NCBI RefSeq assembly: GCF_000001735.4
Contig: NC_003070.9
Span: forward strand, 30,303,971-30,367,970
Reading direction: 5' to 3'
Length of the DNA stretch: 64,000 bases
Source: Arabidopsis thaliana
Lineage: Eukaryota > Streptophyta > Magnoliopsida > Brassicales > Brassicaceae
The translations under genes were made by a program, and so were the position numbers. The notes below the pieces were generated by a model that ran no database searches, was not told where the DNA came from, and saw only the letters and a program-made list of their open reading frames with translations. Positions 1-10,638 of this stretch are shown in pieces; positions within the stretch are counted from its first letter, which is position 1; every line of letters starts with the position of its first letter.

Positions 1-1433
1 CAAAGAGAGAGAGGAGAGATGGGAGAGATGGTGGCGAAAAAGTAGAGAGGAAGATATCTCTGTGGCATAGTTAATGGGTGGATTTGTATATATATATTGA
101 GTTTTATTGCACAGTTAGATATATTGGAATTAACTTATTTTTCTTCTCTTGATAAGTGTAGGACCCTCTTTAAGACATACGTGGCATAGATCATTTTGTG
201 GCTTGTGTTGGAATAGTAGCAGTAGGAGAATGAAGGTGATACACGCGCGACAATCGACTGATGATGAGTGTACCACCTCCGTCCATATTCAAACTTTGGG
301 AATTCCACTATTTAGATGCTACGGTATCATGAGTTGGAAAAATAAAAAATGTCATGCTAGACTAATCAACTACATTACATTAGATTTATACATGGCCTAT
401 GTTATATTTTAGAGACTACATATTAGTATTTTCATGTTAATTTGTGATTGGATACAAATACGATCAGGTATCTTTTTGATGTTTGTTGCCTCGCATTCGT
501 GACCATTCAATTTCTTGGTCACGTCAACTCCTTACTTGTGATCTTCGAGTATGGTAATTAATAATTATAAGACTCATACTAGAATAATACAGTTCAAAAT
601 TAAATAACGAAACTAACAAAGAATTCCTTTCAGACAAGAAAAAACAAACAACCAAACTTAGATCATATTCATATCAAATAGAATATCAAAGCTTTTTATA
701 ATAGAATAATGATGGGATATAAATTGCATAGTTAAAATGGGATGGTATGGGTTGAAACACAAATAGAACCATACAAAAATAGGGTTTTGAATAAGTTTTT
801 GTAGACACGTATCAGTTGCTAGTTGTACTTTGTTAGAACACCAAATTGTAAACAACACATGTCGTGACATAAACGTGTTCGTGCAATACACATTCTTATG
901 TTAATCGTATCAGTCGAATACATACGTCTCTCTCTCGAAAAGTAGTTATCGGTTCCGATTGTACGAAAGCAGTCAGCAAACTACCATTTTCGTTTCGTCA
1001 ACACGGTAACATATTATTCATTAATATGAAGGCGATGTTAACATTTATAAAATAAAATGCTACTTTCCTTATTTCTTAACCAAAAAATCTTAATCAGTCG
1101 TATGATATTGTTGTTATCTAATTTAATCGTAGCTACAAAGATTTTAAAGTGCCTCATAAGAACCTAGCGAATCAAACCTCATGAGCTCACTAACGTAACA
1201 TTTACTCATCTCAAGTCTCAGTAGTGATGATGATGATGGTCAGATGGTTTTAAATTTGACTTTCACTTTTACCGAAAGCACATAAAACCGTCCCTTCTGG
1301 TTTACTTTATCGCGTGATCAATTCCGGTTTACTAGAGAACCGGACTGAGACCATTTTCATTTGGTTCCATCTATGATCAACATGTACCCACCAAAAACCC
1401 TAAAAGCTCCCGGAGCCGCCAAGATCAGTTTCC
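1..1433. other. Intergenic region upstream of the S15-like gene
   Basis: No supportable gene is seen. The first 45 bases are rich in GAGAGA and could belong to the leader of a gene lying to the left, but no coding frame confirms this. A short GAT repeat lies near 1226-1238. Just upstream of the next gene is a telo-box-like AAACCCTAAAA near 1396, common in leaders of translation-related plant genes. Two out-of-frame ATGs at 1373 and 1382 precede the chosen start at 1434; whether they are transcribed is unknown. Confidence 0.5.
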
Positions 1434-3212
1434 ATGGCGCTTCATCTCGCCAGACCAAAACAAAGGTTACATTCGAATCCATCTCTCATTCACCTTTTCT
1501 CAACCTCCTCCTCCTCCTCCTCATCATCACCTCAAGACGGGAACGAATCTAATGAACAGCCCTCTCAATCATCGTCGGATTATAAAATCTCTTCCTACTT
1601 CAGTGGTATCAGAAGCAGTCTCAAACAGACTCAGTCTCAGGACGGGAAGAGACAGTTCGTCAGATTCGATGCCAAACCTCAGAATTCGCTTTCCGGTAAC
1701 CAGGATATCAGGAGGAATCTGAACGAGTTCCGAAGTAGAGCAACAGCTCCGCCGCCGAGGGATATGCAGGATCTTTTCAAGCAGAATGTGTTATCAAAAT
1801 CTGGAGGGACTCGTAGAATCGAAGGTGTGCCATTAACAAACATAAAGGCGAACTTAAGGCAGATGAGACCACAACAAGCAACCACTGAGAGCAAATGGGC
1901 CAATTTATCTGGGATTCAGAACATTATGAAGACGAACATCAATGATAATATCCGTTCAAATGTAATCGGAGGAGCAGCAGAAGGATTGCCACATTCAGTG
2001 GTTGGGAAGGAGTTAGAAGAAGAAGATGTGACAGAGGAGGAGATGAAATCAGAGTTTATCAAGAGCTATGATCCAATAGAACTGGGAGAGAAACTAAGAT
2101 TGTATAGGCCTGAGGGAAAGAAAGAAGAAGGTTGGTTCTCATTACAGGAGCTCAATCAGAGGCTTGTTAAGCTCAGGGCCATGGAAGAGGAACAATTCCA
2201 GAAAACGAGTATAGTGCATCCCTCCTTCGTCAACAACTTGAGGTCTGAGTTTCATAAGTTCACCAAGGCTCAGAAATCAGATCCCTGTAGGTTCCGAGGC
2301 CCTCTCATAACTACTCTTTCTTCGTGTGTGTGTTTATATATATGATGACTTGTTTGGTTACAATCTCAAACACTCTGGTATGATCAATTTGCGACCGTAA
2401 AGAGTTGGTTTTTATGCTTGCTGCTTTCTTGGTTTTGATTTGTTCTCGCTTGTTGTTATTTAATTGGAAGATAAATTTGTTTGCAGTTCAGAATACGAAT
2501 ATTTGGGGAGTTTTAAGTGGTACCCCAAAGTATATGCTCGAGCCTCCAAAAGATCAACTAGTTGAAACTGTAAGTCTTTTCCTTCTTACTTACTGAATCA
2601 TTTTAGCTTGTAGCCATTTTAAGATTTTTTTGACATCGATTTTGTTGATCAAATGCAGTATTTCCATCCGGATAACATGTCATCTGCGGAGAAGATGAAA
2701 ATCGAGCTTGCAAAGGTCAGAGAAGAGTTCAAGATGTCAGAATCGGATTGTGGTTCTGCACGTGTTCAAGGTATCTGTTCTTATAAGTGTTGGCTTTTAG
2801 CTATTGAAGACGATATTACATTTCCTGAGGCTAAATTAAGCCAGCTAATTAGAGGTCACTGCCTTTGTTATTTTTGGGAACAAAATGTCACAAGTACTGA
2901 TTTAGTGATCTCTATGGCTTTTTCTTGTAGTGGCGCAACTGACCACTAAGATCAAGCATCTATCCTCGGTTCTACATAAAAAGGTAAACTTTCAATCTTT
3001 TTTTTTAATCTGAAGCTACCAGCTCCGGGTTTCTACTGTAACCTGACCTTGCATCTTTATAACCTTAGGACAAGCATTCGCGGAAAGGACTTATAGCAAT
3101 GGTGCAGAGACGGAAGAAGCTGTTGAAGTATATGAGAAGAACGGACTGGGATTCTTACTGCCTTTCACTGTCAAAACTCGGCCTTCGTGACAACCCGGAT
3201 TACAAGTTTTGA
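1434..3212 (+). CDS. S15/NS1 RNA-binding ribosomal protein, organelle-targeted (At1g80620-like)
   Basis: Five exons: 1434-2286, 2487-2569, 2659-2770, 2931-2983 and 3069-3212, giving 414 residues. The N-terminus (MALHLARPKQRL, then a serine run) is basic and hydroxylated like a mitochondrial presequence. The C-terminal third is the uS15 fold: YFHPDNMSSAEKMKIELAK, then a helix with KIKHLSSVLHKKDKHSRK, then the signature LIAMVQRRKKLLKYMRRTD. In the family this domain binds small-subunit rRNA. The long N-terminal extension (about 280 residues, acidic and Gln/Ser-rich) is typical of plant organelle S15/NS1 proteins and absent from bacterial uS15. Introns fall in phases 1, 0, 1 and 0. The next gene downstream repeats its presequence. 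The domain call is firm; mitochondrial rather than plastid targeting is inferred. Confidence 0.9.
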
Positions 3213-3636
3213 AATTTTTGTGCAAGGGACATCATAGAATTGTGATCTCAGTACTCTCTTTTTGTTCTTTTTCATTATGGCAAAAGAGATAATGTGGGTC
3301 TCTCTTATCAATCATCTTGGGGAGGAAAGTTGTTCTACTAGAGATTATGATTGCAGGCTGTTTAGGCGAAAAGAGAATAAAGCTGTGGGATACTTTCGTT
3401 GACATTGTCTTTATTACTTTGAATGTGATAATAAACTTACTTCTCCAACTTATCTTTCTCAATGCATCTATCTTTTACTGCCACTTTATCCTTTTTAACC
3501 TTTAGGGTTGGTGCATGTTAAACATGAAAAGTGAACACCTACGGAACAGAAACTGAGGTGATTCGGAGGAAAGAGGTGCACGGAATCGTTAGTCGTCTTT
3601 TATCAATGGCTTTACTTTTGGCCTTTTACCAAATTA

Positions 3637-3784
3637 GGATTCAAATTTCGAAAGTCAGCGATGGTTTATTAGAGTAGAGGGAGTGAACCGTTACTTCAAC
3701 CCGGTTAATATTGGGATTCAAATTTCTAAAGTCAGCGATGGTTTATTAGAGTAGAGAGAGTGAACCGTTACTTCAACCCGGTAA
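3637..3784. repeat. Two-copy direct tandem repeat, period 77 bp
   Basis: The unit starting GGATTCAAATTTC at 3637 recurs at 3714 with only a few substitutions and runs to about 3784. It lies in the promoter/leader of the small presequence gene at 3887. The high identity between copies suggests a recent slippage or unequal-crossover event. Confidence 0.85.
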
Positions 3785-3886
3785 ACATATAACCGGGATA
3801 AAGCAATTGAATTTGAAACGACACTTGAGAGTTTATTTATTACATCTTCTTCGACTTCCTCTCCTAAGAAGTAAGAACAGTCACTC

Positions 3887-4639
3887 ATGGCGTTTCATCT
3901 ACTCAGACCAAAACAAAGGTTCGACTTGAACCCATTTCTGATCCGTATTTTCTCAACATCCTCATCAAGCCTACCCTCTCAATTACCGTCGAACTTCTTT
4001 ACTAAGAAACCTCTCGTCGACCGGGCGAGGGATTCAGGCAATGTTTTTGACCGGTTTGCTATTAATCGATATCGGAGAGAGAAACCTGTAAGTTTACTCC
4101 TTCTTAACTCGTCAAGCATTCTACTTTGTCAAAGCGATTAGTCTAAAACGAGATCTTCCATAGACTATGTTGGCATGTTTTGTTACCATTAAGAAATGTG
4201 GTAAAACTGGAAAAGTCTGATACTTTGTGCATAGTTCTAGGATGAAATACAAAGCGAGGTTTTAATAACAGAGCAGCCAAAGGAAGAAAAAAGGAGGAGA
4301 CCTGGAAGACCCAAGAAGAAACAACTAGTAGAGAAGAAACCACCATTGGACGAAAAGAAAAGCAGAGCTGCAAGTATAGCAAGGAAAACTTTTACTGCTT
4401 TTGGTAGCTCTCTACAAAATGCACTAAAGAATCATCCTGATTACATATGCAGTGTGACGCATGCAATGGATGTTTTAAATGGTCTACCTAGAGTGAAGAA
4501 GTGGTTGCCTTTATACCGTGCTTCCATGGACCATCTGATGGCTGATGTAGCTCACCGCCAAGCCTTTTTAACAGTCTCTGATCCTGAGGATATGATTCGC
4601 TACTTGAGGTATAAGACCCAAAAAATGAAGAGGGAGTGA
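3887..4639 (+). CDS. Small AT-hook-containing protein with a presequence copied from its neighbour
   Basis: Two exons, 3887-4087 and 4241-4639, give 199 residues. The first 35 residues (MAFHLLRPKQRFDLNPFLI, then RIFSTSSSS) closely match the first 35 of the S15-like protein 2.4 kb upstream (MALHLARPKQRLHSNPSLI). The rest is unrelated to S15. Residues about 84-94 form an AT-hook-like KRRRPGRPKKK. The last about 90 residues are predicted helical and include NGLPRVKKWLPLYRASMDHL and FLTVSDPEDMIRYLR. Their spacing recalls the C-terminal region of plant Myb/SANT-like proteins associated with Harbinger transposases, but this is weak. The frame is open and the splice sites are canonical, so it is probably expressed. 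Function is unknown; a role on mitochondrial DNA is speculation from the presequence plus the AT-hook. Confidence 0.7.
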
Positions 4640-4908
4640 TTGCTATTTGCCTTGGTGACTTGTTTTCATGTTTTTTGTCTTCACTTTTTGTTACTACTCT
4701 TTGCTTTGATTTGCAATGTAGTAGTGCTGGTTACTTCTATCATTGAATAAGAAGATGGCTGAACATTTGAAAAAAAAATCAACGCAAGCTTGCCTTTGGC
4801 TTGACAATTTTATTACAACGAGAGTGACAAATATAAACTCAAAGAAAGGTTAACCCCTGTTTCTCCATTCAAACTATTATGCTGATACCTTTTTTCTTCA
4901 CAAATGGC

Positions 4909-6645
4909 TCAAATAATCAGTCTAGTCAATGTGTCATCATCTCTTCCATTGGCACGGTATGCTATAGAAAGCAACTCAGAAGAATCCTGGGAGACTACAC
5001 ATCCATGACGCAGAAAGAAGTTCTTGAGTGCTTTAGTTGGAGAAAACCCACATGGCGGTACGATTTTCCTAAGAGATGGATTTGCAAAAACCATCCAAGT
5101 GTACATTTTCTTATCAGCTTCACAATACTTGAGGTTAATCTCTCTTAAACGTATGCAGCTCTGCACAACTTCCTTCACCCCTCTTGAACTCACATTCAAG
5201 CATCCTTGCAGATCAAGATGCAACAACCCTCGACACTTTTTGCTGATCATATCTAAGGCTTCATCGTCGATCCAAGTTCCACATGCTCGCAAAGACTCCA
5301 ACTTTGGAAGCTCAAAGTCTACTACACCAAGACTCTTTATGCCCGTACATCTGCTGATGTCCAAAGATCTTAGCTTGCCACAATTCCTCCAAACTTCAAG
5401 AATCCCATCTCTCGTGATGCCAGGACACTGAGCTACGTCAAGACTTTCTATAAAAGGGCAATGCCGTGATATCTTTTCGAGACACTCATCGAGCAAATTG
5501 TGGTTTCTAGATAAGTACAAAAACTTGACCCCTGACTTGAAATCCTTCGTATCCTTGGTATATTCTTCCACTCCAAAGTTCGTCCCTACCATTATCATGC
5601 ACCTCAGGGAAACACATCTTTCAATAATACTAAAGAATGCTAGACCAGTTAACTTGGAACAGAAACTCAGATTCAAAAAGGTTAAACGCCGAAAGAACAT
5701 CCCTAATTTCATAACCATCTCATCAGAGAGGAAATTTGCTCCTTTGAGGTTCAAGTGAACTAGTGATTGGTACTTGTCCAGCAGATACAAGATCCCATCA
5801 AAAGTAAAACCGTGGCAATCGGAGAGAAGAAGCTTCTTTAGAGGTAACTTAGCACTAGCAATCAAACAGAGCAAGTCATCAGACAAAAACGAATCCGAAA
5901 GATCAAGCTCAGTCAAACAACGAGCAAACAAGAACGCATCGGTTAACAAAGACTCCCTCGGTCTCAATCCGATTCCGTTGATCGCAAGAGACTCCAAGTT
6001 ACGGGAATTGCGAAGAACGAATTTGATGCAATCCGACGAAATGAAATCACAGTCACGGAAGATTATCTCTCTCAAGAGAAGACAATTCTGCGAGAGAGCA
6101 ATCAAAGATTTATCTGTGATGAAACTATTACCAGAAATGTTAATCTTCAACAAACCTTTGAGATTCGAGGAAAGCTCGATAACACCAGAATCAGAGACTC
6201 GACTCGGACTTGAATTAGGATAGCTAATGTCCAGCTTCTCTAGCAACGGAAAATTCACTCCGATGGAAACCAGATCGCTATCACTAAAACCTCCAACTCC
6301 ATAACATTTCAATTCCTTGACATTCTTCATCTCAAAATCTGGGAAATAGCGCGTTTGCGAGACATCTACCGATTCGAAATCCAAACCGGAACGAGAAACC
6401 TGGAGAAGAATCGAATTGAGATCCTGAGTGAAATCAGAGAACCTGATTCGCTTCAAGTTGCGGAATCGAAGGAGATGACGATTGAGTAAAGGAACAGCTC
6501 GATCGGTGACGACGAAAGTAGAGCGAACGCGATTGGTGATTGAGAGGAACAAGGTTGATACGAGTGAAACAGATTCCAGGAATCGATAATCGTCTTCATC
6601 GATAGCTTTGCAGATTAATTCCCAACATTCTTCAGGTAAATCCAT
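4909..6645 (-). CDS. F-box/LRR (RNI-like) protein (At1g80630-like)
   Basis: A single intronless frame of 578 residues. The N-terminus MDLPEECWELICKAIDEDDY with LESVSLVSTLFLSITN is an F-box-like motif. It is followed by about 17 cysteine-containing type leucine-rich repeats of the form SLVHLNLKGANFLSDEMVMKL and SLDISRCTGIKSLGVVDFEL. In the family such proteins are substrate receptors of SCF ubiquitin ligases (ASK1 binding through the F-box, target binding through the LRR arc). The F-box is degenerate, so SCF assembly is inferred. It is convergent with the small gene on its 3' side (270 bp between stop codons) and divergent from the receptor-like kinase. Open frames on the opposite strand across it are shadows. 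Confidence 0.9.
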   Translation of the reverse strand: MDLPEECWELICKAIDEDDYRFLESVSLVSTLFLSITNRVRSTFVVTDRAVPLLNRHLLRFRNLKRIRFSDFTQDLNSILLQVSRSGLDFESVDVSQTRYFPDFEMKNVKELKCYGVGGFSDSDLVSIGVNFPLLEKLDISYPNSSPSRVSDSGVIELSSNLKGLLKINISGNSFITDKSLIALSQNCLLLREIIFRDCDFISSDCIKFVLRNSRNLESLAINGIGLRPRESLLTDAFLFARCLTELDLSDSFLSDDLLCLIASAKLPLKKLLLSDCHGFTFDGILYLLDKYQSLVHLNLKGANFLSDEMVMKLGMFFRRLTFLNLSFCSKLTGLAFFSIIERCVSLRCMIMVGTNFGVEEYTKDTKDFKSGVKFLYLSRNHNLLDECLEKISRHCPFIESLDVAQCPGITRDGILEVWRNCGKLRSLDISRCTGIKSLGVVDFELPKLESLRACGTWIDDEALDMISKKCRGLLHLDLQGCLNVSSRGVKEVVQSCIRLREINLKYCEADKKMYTWMVFANPSLRKIVPPCGFSPTKALKNFFLRHGCVVSQDSSELLSIAYRANGRDDDTLTRLII

Positions 6646-8008
6646 GGATGATGGATTTGATGAAGATTAGCTCAAATCAAACTAACAACAAACACAGTAT
6701 GTAACTAACTATATATCATCCTTCAATTTCGCTGGCAGCTGGCTTTTAACCTTATCCAATTTTAAAATTTCGAAACTGGGCTTGTTGTGGCTTTTTATTC
6801 CTTAATGGCCCAATAACTATATTTGTTTTTCCAACAGATATTGGGCCTAACGACTGATTCATTTCAAAATTTCAAAACTGGGCTTGTATTGACCCAATAA
6901 GATATAAAAGGCTCATTATTCTTGTAAGGCCCTCAATAAGTCTAGTTGTTATTCAACTGTACAGTTGTGACTAGTCAGTGACCACTTGTGTCGGTAATTA
7001 AAGTTTGAAGAGGACAGACATAGAGAGTTCACATGAATAATGCTCAAACTTTTGGACCTTTGTCGTCTGTATTTTTTTAAAATAAAAAGAATAAAATTCT
7101 TGGATGCACTCTATTAAACCATGACTTGTCGTTTTGTTCACTAAATCCGCATGAATTGAATTTGGGGAGTGACCCAATCGAATCATTTGGATTACTGTGC
7201 CTCGATGCAAACAACTCTATCGAGAGATTACACAATCCATTCTCAATCCATATTCTTTCCATATATCACACCATTTTATTAATCTGATTAAAAATAATAA
7301 TTTCTTTTACGACAAGATGTATTTTTTTTTTCTTGGAAATTAAAAGACTAAACTTATGAATATGAAGGAACATTAAAAACACCATTTATGTAATTGGATT
7401 GTACTTTGATTGCTTTATGTACTTTCTTTGTATTCTTGATTTTTCTAATTTAATAAAGATATAGTATAACTATACGTTAAAGAAAAAGGAACAAGGCTTT
7501 AATTAATAGATAAAAATCTGTTAGCTTTACGTATAAAAGGTTTAATTCTATTTGTCAACTAGTAGTATCAGCATCATCTCTAACATTGGGATGTTAAATT
7601 GTTGTAATGGTAGAGAGAAAATCAAAATTTTAAAGATTGGCTAATGGGAAGAAACTGTTTTGCTAACTACACATCCTCCTCCTCACTCTCTCCACAACTC
7701 CACGTCTTATCACCACGTCTGGGATTAGGCACTCTTTGCTGCTTTATTAGCCTTTTTGTCCACCTTTTCATAACTGCCACATGAAGACCAAACACCTAAA
7801 ACCTTTGTCCTTCTCTCTCTCTGTTTCCCAACTCCAACAGTGTCTCTTGTCTACATCTCCTCCAGACAAAGATAATCTCTAGCATTTTTCACCATCTCCA
7901 TAAAAGAATTAGATAGAACACGAAGCAGCTTCGTACTCTTTATCTCTCTCTCTCTCTCTTTTTGTCTTTTCTCTGCATATTTGTTGATACCAGACAACAA
8001 AATTAAAT
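6646..8008. promoter_or_regulatory. Divergent intergenic region between the F-box and receptor-kinase genes
   Basis: About 1.36 kb with no gene seen. It carries GGGCC/GGCCCA-type elements near 6838-6850 and 6880-6935, on the F-box side. A pyrimidine tract with (TC)n at about 7942-7961 sits some 50 bp before the kinase start and probably lies in its 5' leader. The middle, 7260-7560, is featureless AT-rich sequence. Confidence 0.5.
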
Positions 8009-10268
8009 ATGTGTCTCCTTCGTCATTTGCTACCCATTTGGGTTCTTCTTGGTTTCTTCTTCTTCTCCACTGCTACTAAATCACAAGAATCTTCCGTTGT
8101 CTACGTTTCTGGTGCTTCCCCCGAAATCCCCATTTCTCAGGCTTCTCCACGAATGGGAGCTCAATCCCCAGGTACTTATTAGTTTCCCCTTTCCAAATTT
8201 TCTCCATGTTGCCCCTAAGAACAAAAATATCAATATTTGGTGATTGGGTCTTACTAGTTCTTGAAATTGTCGAAATGTGTTTGCTCATACTTTCATAAAG
8301 GAATTGAATTTAGTTGAATTGATACTGTTTCCCAATTAAAACTGAAAACTTTCCGATAATTAAGCAAATAAATTGAATTTTATCCCTTATTTAAATTTAA
8401 CTTTGCTCAGGACCTCCCATTGTTAAAGTGGTGCTTCGCCAGGACTTGAACAAGAAGATTCTAATTGCTCTTATAGTCTCATCATCTCTGCTCTGTGTCA
8501 CAGTCATGTTCCTTGTGTATCTCTTGCTATGGAGGTACAGGAATATGAAGAACAGCTTCACCGGTATCAAACGCAAATCCGGTATTCAATTCTATCTCTT
8601 TATATTTTTGTAATTTCCTTGGTTTTGTTATGGCTTATTTTGGTGCTTTGGTTATCTGAAGATTCGGTGAAGAGTGTAACCACGAAACCGACTGTACACA
8701 AGATTGATTCTGTGAGGAAAGGAACCATCCCTGTGTATGAATATCAATTGCTGGAATCTGCAACAAACAAGTTTAGTGATAGTAATGTGTTGAGCCGAGG
8801 TGGTCGTGGATGCCTTTACAGAGCTTGTCTCGATGAAAAATCCTCAGTCACTGTGAAGAAACTTGATGGCGGTGGGGAGACAGACATTGAAAAACAGTTT
8901 GAGGTTTGACCCCTAAGATGATTATACAGAATCGCACCATCTCATTCGATAAACCATAACTCGGTTTTTTGCTTTCTCTTGTTGATTTTCTAATGCAGAC
9001 TGAAGTAGATTGGTTGGCTAAGATCAGGCATCAGAACATAGTTTCCTTATTGGGGTTTTGCGTATATCGGCAAACGAGTTGTATTGTGTATGAGTTGATG
9101 CAGAATGGATCTTTGGAGAGTCAGTTACATGGTAAGGGGATATGATCCATGTTTGTTCCATCTTTTGTCATCTGATTTTGATTTTGTTGTGCTTTTGAAT
9201 GCTCTAAGGGCCTAGTCAAGGTTCAGGTTTAACTTGGCAGCTCAGGATGAAGATAGCGGTTGATATAGCGAGGTAAAGTCCATTCATTGATAATACTTTC
9301 AAACATTTAGTAGTTCCATGTGATCTCCAAGAACATATATTTGTATGCTTACAAAGTATTCTTTTTTCATAAAGAGGATTAGAGTATCTTCACGAGCATT
9401 GCCATCCTCCTGTAGTTCACAGAGATTTGAAATCATCTAGCATCCTTCTGGACTCCGATTTCAATGCAAAGGTAAAAGAGAAAATGATATAATGTAGAAA
9501 ATTCTTCTTAGACTTATTGTATTCTCCATACAATATGAGTCTTAAGGATCTGTTGCCACATTTGCTTCTCTTTAGATATCCGATTTTGGGTTTGCCACGG
9601 TTTTGACCACGCAGAATAAAAACCTGATACACAAGGCTTCTGAGGATCTTCTTGATGGTAAGGAGTTAATCTTTTTTCGGGGTTCGATCTTGACATATAT
9701 GCCAAACGAGATGCTCAAATTTCGACCATTCTGTAATCATCTTTCAGGGAAAGTTACAGACAAGAATGATGTCTACTCATTTGGAGTGATCCTGCTCGAA
9801 CTTCTCCTCGGGAAGAAATCAGTGGAGAAACCGTCTTCTGAACCAGAATCCATCGTTACTTGGGTACATAATAAAACTTTCACGAGATAGTGGCTTCGTT
9901 TAGCAGGAAATCCTCTGACTTGTGATCTTTGTTGATCATCAGGCAGTACCTAAGCTGAGTGATAGAGCTAATCTACCAAACATATTGGATCCTGCAATCA
10001 AAGGAACCATGGATTTGAAGCATCTATATCAGGTAAAAAAGCTTCAACAAAATCTCACACAGATTTTACGAAAAACACATTAGCCAAATATAGAAGGAAA
10101 AAGATTCCTCTTTGAACTTTGTGTTATATTTTCTTTGGACAGGTAGCTGCGGTGGCGGTGTTGTGTGTACAGCCGGAGCCAAGTTACAGACCACTTATAA
10201 CCGATGTCTTGCACTCACTCATCCCTCTTCTACCAGTAGAACTCGGTGGATCATTGCGGATTTTATAA
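8009..10268 (+). CDS. Receptor-like protein kinase (At1g80640-like)
   Basis: Ten exons (8009-8171, 8411-8581, 8662-8903, 8999-9131, 9209-9272, 9375-9471, 9576-9657, 9748-9863, 9943-10032, 10143-10268) give 427 residues. A signal peptide ([19 protein letters not shown]) precedes a short extracellular stretch of about 45 residues and a membrane segment ([20 protein letters not shown]). The kinase domain has a glycine loop [10 protein letters not shown], the ATP lysine K177 in VTVKKL, H273-R274-D275 in VHRDLKSSS and D293-F294-G295. The usual APE triplet reads A311-S312-E313 and the preceding GTxGY segment is replaced by NKNLIHK, so the activation segment is degenerate. It has no ligand-binding LRRs. 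The chosen ATG gives the signal peptide directly. Catalytic activity is uncertain. Confidence 0.9.
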
Positions 10269-10638
10269 AAAAACATTTCCCCTTTCTTTTTTTTTTTCTT
10301 GTAACAGATCAATGCGTTTATGAATTTGTCTCTTATGTTGGTTCTTCCGGAGAATTTATTGTTGTATGTTTAATCACTGCTACAAAAAATTCGGAAGTTT
10401 TGCTTAAATGGAACCGAGAGACAAGTTAGTAGAGTTTGGTTAGTAAAAGTTAAAGGTTTAAAAGCTTTAACATATAAATAAATAAAAACGTTGACTTTTT
10501 ATAACAGAGTTTGTTGTTGTGGGGAAATGAATTAATTAATGAACCTTATCCGTTTTGTCGATGATCGATAAAATTTTCAATTTCTCGATTCCCAAAGAAA
10601 GATATCTGGGAATTAGACAAGGAGTAGTAATATGAAAG
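10269..10638. other. Intergenic and leader region between kinase and dsRNA-binding gene
   Basis: 370 bp of AT-rich 3' UTR and spacer. An out-of-frame ATG at 10632 lies 7 bp before the chosen start of the next gene (see findings). Nothing else is seen. Confidence 0.5.

Noticed and set aside
1-60. Possible exon or leader of a gene to the left
   Set aside because: GAGA-rich sequence alone does not prove a gene, and no coding frame reaches the window edge.
5774-6223. Long plus-strand frames across the F-box gene
   Set aside because: They are antisense to a 578-residue LRR protein with clear repeats; no independent domain.
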